16,848 nucleotides of DNA, from assembly GCA_002360495.1 (NCBI GenBank), contig DEQO01000182.1, forward strand, positions 1 to 16,848, written 5' to 3'. The translations under genes were made by a program, and so were the position numbers. Below, one piece after another: positions 14,463 to 16,848 of this stretch. Numbering within the stretch: the stretch's first letter is position 1; each line of letters starts with the position of its first letter. Origin of the DNA: Flavobacteriales bacterium UBA3364. GTDB taxonomy: Bacteria > Bacteroidota > Bacteroidia > Flavobacteriales_F > PHOS-HE28. The notes beneath the pieces are model-generated. The model had not been told where the DNA came from. It did no database searches and saw only the letters and a program-made list of their open reading frames with translations.

Positions 14463-14470
14463 CAAAGGTC
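14463..14470 (-). promoter_or_regulatory. Candidate -7 element of the VWA-like/DUF218 operon
   Basis: Read on the minus strand the bases are GACCTTTG, seven of eight matches to TAnnTTTG. It would give a leader of about 20 bases to the ATG at 14438, which supports that start over the TTG at 14465. No clear -33 element. Confidence 0.35.
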
Positions 14471-14515
14471 GGACTTACCACGCTGCGCGCCCATGGTCGT
14501 GGATGCGGCACCGAA

Positions 14516-15265
14516 CTAGCTCAACATCCCTCCACAAACGCTCAACGTCTGACCGGTGATGTAGGAACTGAGGTCGCTGCCGAGGAAGACGCAGGCATTG
14601 GCCACATCGGCGGGTGTTCCACCCCGCTTCAAGGGGATCCCTTCCCGCCATCCTTCCACCACCTTCTGGTCGAGGGCGGCGGTCATTTCGGTCTCAATGA
14701 AGCCGGGTGCGATGGCGTTGCTGCGGATGTTGCGGCTACCGAGTTCCTTCGCTACGCTCTTGGTGAAGCCGATGATCGCGGCCTTGCTGGCCGCATAGTT
14801 CGCCTGACCAGCATTGCCCTGGACGCCCACGATGCTGCTCATGTTGATGATGCTGCCATTGCGCTGCTTCAGCATGGTGCGCAGTACGGCCTTCGTCATA
14901 TTGAACACGCTCTTCATGTTGGTGTTCATGACCGCATCGAAATCGGCCTCGCTCATGCGCATGAGCAATTGGTCCTTGGTGATGCCGGCGTTGTTCACGA
15001 GGATGTCCAGCTTGCCCCGGTCGGCGACCACCTTGTCCACTGCGGCTTGTGCGGCGTTGAAGTCGCCCGCATCGCTCTGGATCGCCACGACATTGCGCCC
15101 GCTCCTGGCGGCCAGTTCCGCAGCCAGCGCATTCGCCTTCTCCGGACTGCTCACGTAGGTGAAGGCAACATCCGCGCCTTCCTCGAGGAACCGTTCAACG
15201 ATGCCTTTGCCTATCCCGCGCGACCCGCCGGTGACAAGGGCGACTTTGCCTTGTAGAAGTGCCAT
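14516..15265 (-). CDS. fabG: 3-oxoacyl-[acyl-carrier-protein] reductase
   Basis: NADPH-dependent reductase of the fatty acid elongation cycle, 249 residues, a classical short-chain dehydrogenase. Seen: the dinucleotide motif TGGSRGIG (12-19), NNAG (91-94), and the catalytic tetrad N116, S144, Y157 and K161 in YAASK. NAIAPGFIETEM (183-194) and the terminal ITGQTLSVCGGM are typical of true FabG rather than other SDRs. The ATG gives the usual MxLLxGKVALVTG start; the frame stays open upstream to 15337 but without family support. A -7-like element ends four bases before the ATG, and a perfect 13-base palindrome abuts it, so regulation in this 91-base divergent gap is plausible. Downstream on the same strand is the VWA-like gene after 77 bases. 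Some other SDR role is possible but less likely. Confidence 0.93.
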   Translation of the reverse strand: MALLQGKVALVTGGSRGIGKGIVERFLEEGADVAFTYVSSPEKANALAAELAARSGRNVVAIQSDAGDFNAAQAAVDKVVADRGKLDILVNNAGITKDQLLMRMSEADFDAVMNTNMKSVFNMTKAVLRTMLKQRNGSIINMSSIVGVQGNAGQANYAASKAAIIGFTKSVAKELGSRNIRSNAIAPGFIETEMTAALDQKVVEGWREGIPLKRGGTPADVANACVFLGSDLSSYITGQTLSVCGGMLS

Positions 15266-15269
15266 GCGG

Positions 15270-15277
15270 CGAAAGTA
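15270..15277 (-). promoter_or_regulatory. Candidate -7 element of fabG, nearly abutting the start codon
   Basis: Read on the minus strand the bases are TACTTTCG, seven of eight matches to TAnnTTTG. It ends four bases before the ATG, so transcription would begin at or next to the start codon, giving a leaderless or near-leaderless mRNA. Confidence 0.4.
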
Positions 15278-15290
15278 ACCAAGCCTTGGT
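15278..15290. promoter_or_regulatory. Perfect palindrome next to the fabG -7 element, possible operator
   Basis: ACCAAG-C-CTTGGT, six-base arms around one base with no mismatch. It directly adjoins the candidate -7 element on its upstream side, in the spacer where a repressor would block polymerase. The binding protein is unknown, and a single 13-base palindrome can occur by chance. Confidence 0.35.
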
Positions 15291-15356
15291 GATGAACATC
15301 TCCCACCCCGATGCGGCGTGCGATCGGATGACCTCAATGAACGACCTTAGCCCAGC

Positions 15357-16703
15357 ATGACCAAACAGCGGATCGCCGGCAGCCTGGTCTACATCGTATG
15401 CGTGGCCCTGCTCATCTGGCCGGCGCTCTACAACGGGTACCCGATCCTGTATTCCGACACGGCAACGTACATCGCATCCGGCATGAAGTTGGAAACACCG
15501 GTGGACCGTCCCATCATCTATGGGCTCTTCATTCGGTCCACCAGTCTGGAGGGATCCACACTCTGGTCGACCATTATTTGCCAGGCTGCACTCGTCGTAT
15601 GGTGCCTCGACCGGCTGATCGGCCTAGTACGCGAACGCCGTGGAAGTGGCTACGTGTCCTTGCTGGTCATGACCGGGGCCCTGTCCGTATTCACAAGCCT
15701 CCCATGGGTGGTCTCCCAGGTGATGGCCGACATTTTCACCCCTCTCCTGGTGATGACCACCTTGATCATCGCCCTCTCTGCACAGGAACTGGGGCGCGCC
15801 GGCAGGATGGCCCACTATCTGCTGTTCTACTTCTGCGCGGCGGTGCATCTCTCCCACCCTTTGCTCGCCGTGCTGCTCATCGGCGCGCTCTTTCTACTGG
15901 ACCTGGTGACCGGACCAACCACCGGCATCCGGTCAACGCGTGCTCCGCTTTGGTGGATGCTGGCGCTCACTGTGCTGGCCTACCCGATCATGTCCTCGGC
16001 CATGGCCAAGTCGCGACATATCTTCTTCATGGGGGCCATGGTCGAACACGGCGTGGTCAAGCCCTATCTGGATGAACATTGCGATGAGCAGCACTTCACG
16101 CTTTGTGATCGGAAGGACCGCTTACCCGAAAAAGCATATCAGTTCCATTGGGATACGGCCGGTGCGATGGGTAGTTATGCGAGCTGGAAGGATGCGAATG
16201 ACGAGTTCGGGTCCATCATCAACGGGACCTTGACCGAGGGCAGGTTCATTTGGTTGCACATCAAGGTTTCGCTCATCGCAACATGGGAACAACTTTCCTT
16301 GTTCGACATCGGCGACGGCTGGGGACCGTTCCTGGAGGGTACCGGTGTGCATTCAGCGATCGCACGCTACCTAAGTTCCGATCTACCTGCCATGGAAGAC
16401 AGTCTGCAATCGCGATCCTCGATGCACCTGGTCCCTACGTTCGCAAGGCTGCACCAATGGGTGGTACCGATCGCCTTTGCGGCGCTCCTGTCCCTCCTTA
16501 TACCCGCTCTTTGGCGACGATCCGCGGTGTTCGTGACGATCTCCACGATCTGCATGTTCTCCGTCCTGCTGAATGCCTGGTCCAGCGGAACTTTCAGTGG
16601 AGAAGTGGACCGGTTCGGTTGCAAGATGATCTGGATGGTACCTCTGCTCGCGCTTTTAGCGATGCAGGGGTTGCAGCGCGGCACGAAGTCCAACACCGGC
16701 TGA
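15357..16703 (+). CDS. Polytopic membrane protein, unrecognised family, GT-C-like traits
   Basis: A 448-residue integral membrane protein with hydrophobic segments near 7-25, 70-90, 98-118, 124-141, 151-163, 167-183, 198-215, 367-385, 388-407 and 424-438. After the first helix comes YPILYSDTATYIASG (28-42), with an acidic residue (D34) in the first external loop, followed by DRPIIYGLFI (50-59). A first-loop Asp before a tyrosine is the position of the catalytic acid in GT-C glycosyltransferases that use lipid-linked sugars, so this is the best guess, but it is an inference. A large non-membrane region (about 225-365) carries Cys242 and Cys250 and a WDTAGAMGSY stretch. From memory, proteins with similar loops exist in Proteobacteria as uncharacterised membrane proteins. 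The start is the first ATG. It is divergent from fabG and convergent with the sucD-like gene. Confidence 0.75.
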   Translation: MTKQRIAGSLVYIVCVALLIWPALYNGYPILYSDTATYIASGMKLETPVDRPIIYGLFIRSTSLEGSTLWSTIICQAALVVWCLDRLIGLVRERRGSGYVSLLVMTGALSVFTSLPWVVSQVMADIFTPLLVMTTLIIALSAQELGRAGRMAHYLLFYFCAAVHLSHPLLAVLLIGALFLLDLVTGPTTGIRSTRAPLWWMLALTVLAYPIMSSAMAKSRHIFFMGAMVEHGVVKPYLDEHCDEQHFTLCDRKDRLPEKAYQFHWDTAGAMGSYASWKDANDEFGSIINGTLTEGRFIWLHIKVSLIATWEQLSLFDIGDGWGPFLEGTGVHSAIARYLSSDLPAMEDSLQSRSSMHLVPTFARLHQWVVPIAFAALLSLLIPALWRRSAVFVTISTICMFSVLLNAWSSGTFSGEVDRFGCKMIWMVPLLALLAMQGLQRGTKSNTG

Positions 16704-16705
16704 TC

Positions 16706-16722
16706 CTCCGAGAACCACGGAG
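16706..16722. repeat. Weak hairpin between convergent genes
   Basis: CTCCG-AGAACCA-CGGAG, five-base arms and a seven-base loop in the 36-base gap between two convergent genes. It could help end transcription from either side but lacks a T-tract; low confidence as a terminator. Confidence 0.25.
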
Positions 16723-16739
16723 TGCGATGGACCGACCGC

Positions 16740-16848
16740 TCACCCCAGCACCTCCTTCAGCTTGGCGCCGATCGTCGCCGGGCTGTCCACCACGTGGACG
16801 CCACATTTCCGCATGACCTTCTTCTTGGCCGCCGCGCTCTCGTCGGCG
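16740..16848 (-). CDS. sucD: Succinyl-CoA ligase alpha subunit, 3' fragment
   Basis: The last 35 residues of a protein whose start lies beyond the window. The end reads ...AAAKKKVMRKCGVHVVDSPA, then TIGAKLKEVLG and TGA. This matches the C-terminus of the ADP/GDP-forming succinyl-CoA synthetase alpha subunit, where an A..K...M...G[I/V].VV.SPA.IG pattern is conserved. The enzyme interconverts succinyl-CoA and succinate with substrate-level phosphorylation in the TCA cycle. The catalytic histidine and CoA-binding part are outside the window. With so little sequence, a related CoA-ligase alpha chain cannot be excluded. Confidence 0.72.
   Translation of the reverse strand, partial: ADESAAAKKKVMRKCGVHVVDSPATIGAKLKEVLG

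Noticed and set aside
14114..15256. A 380-codon open frame on the plus strand opposite fabG and the end of the VWA-like gene
   Set aside because: It spans two well-supported minus-strand genes and their gap, and its translation is rich in Arg, His and Gly without recognisable motifs.
1..16848. CRISPR array, tRNA, rRNA, insertion sequence or prophage
   Set aside because: I saw no regularly spaced direct repeats, cloverleaf, rRNA segment, transposase or phage structural gene anywhere in the window.

Overview
The window looks like chromosomal DNA from a high-GC member of Bacteroidetes (Bacteroidota), probably Flavobacteriales-like. The evidence is two secreted proteases with C-terminal type IX secretion (T9SS) sorting domains, a DUF3857/transglutaminase protein with a DUF2569-like tail, a phosphosulfolactate-synthase-like gene close to aroE, several -7 elements of the Bacteroidetes form TAnnTTTG, and no clear Shine-Dalgarno sequence at the starts. 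This is inferred from content; no rRNA or other taxonomic marker is present.

Layout. 1-2135 (+): the 3' end of a phosphosulfolactate-synthase-like gene, a one-domain rhodanese, a DedA-family membrane protein and shikimate dehydrogenase (aroE). 2132-5560 (-): a large secreted/membrane transglutaminase-like protein whose stop overlaps the aroE stop, a 53-residue membrane protein, and a small beta-trefoil lipoprotein. 5645-7690 (+): uvrB, divergent from the lipoprotein. 7834-11671 (+): two tandem paralogous lysyl-endopeptidase-like serine proteases, the second with extra C-terminal domains. 11681-14438 (-): a VWA-like/GATase-like membrane protein followed by a DUF218 (SanA/YdcF-type) protein, an apparent two-gene operon. 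14516-15265 (-): fabG. 15357-16703 (+): a polytopic membrane protein of unrecognised family with glycosyltransferase-C-like traits. 16740-16848 (-): the 3' end of a sucD-like gene.

This is mostly core-genome territory (aromatic amino acid synthesis, DNA repair, fatty acid synthesis, TCA cycle) mixed with envelope and secreted proteins typical of the phylum. I see no phage, insertion sequence, CRISPR array, tRNA or rRNA. No intergenic stretch exceeds 150 bases. I did not find a convincing new multi-gene system. The least explained items are the VWA-like/DUF218 pair, the GT-C-like membrane protein, the beta-trefoil lipoprotein, and a set of -7-like elements lying only 3-6 bases from start codons, which suggest leaderless or very short-leader mRNAs.
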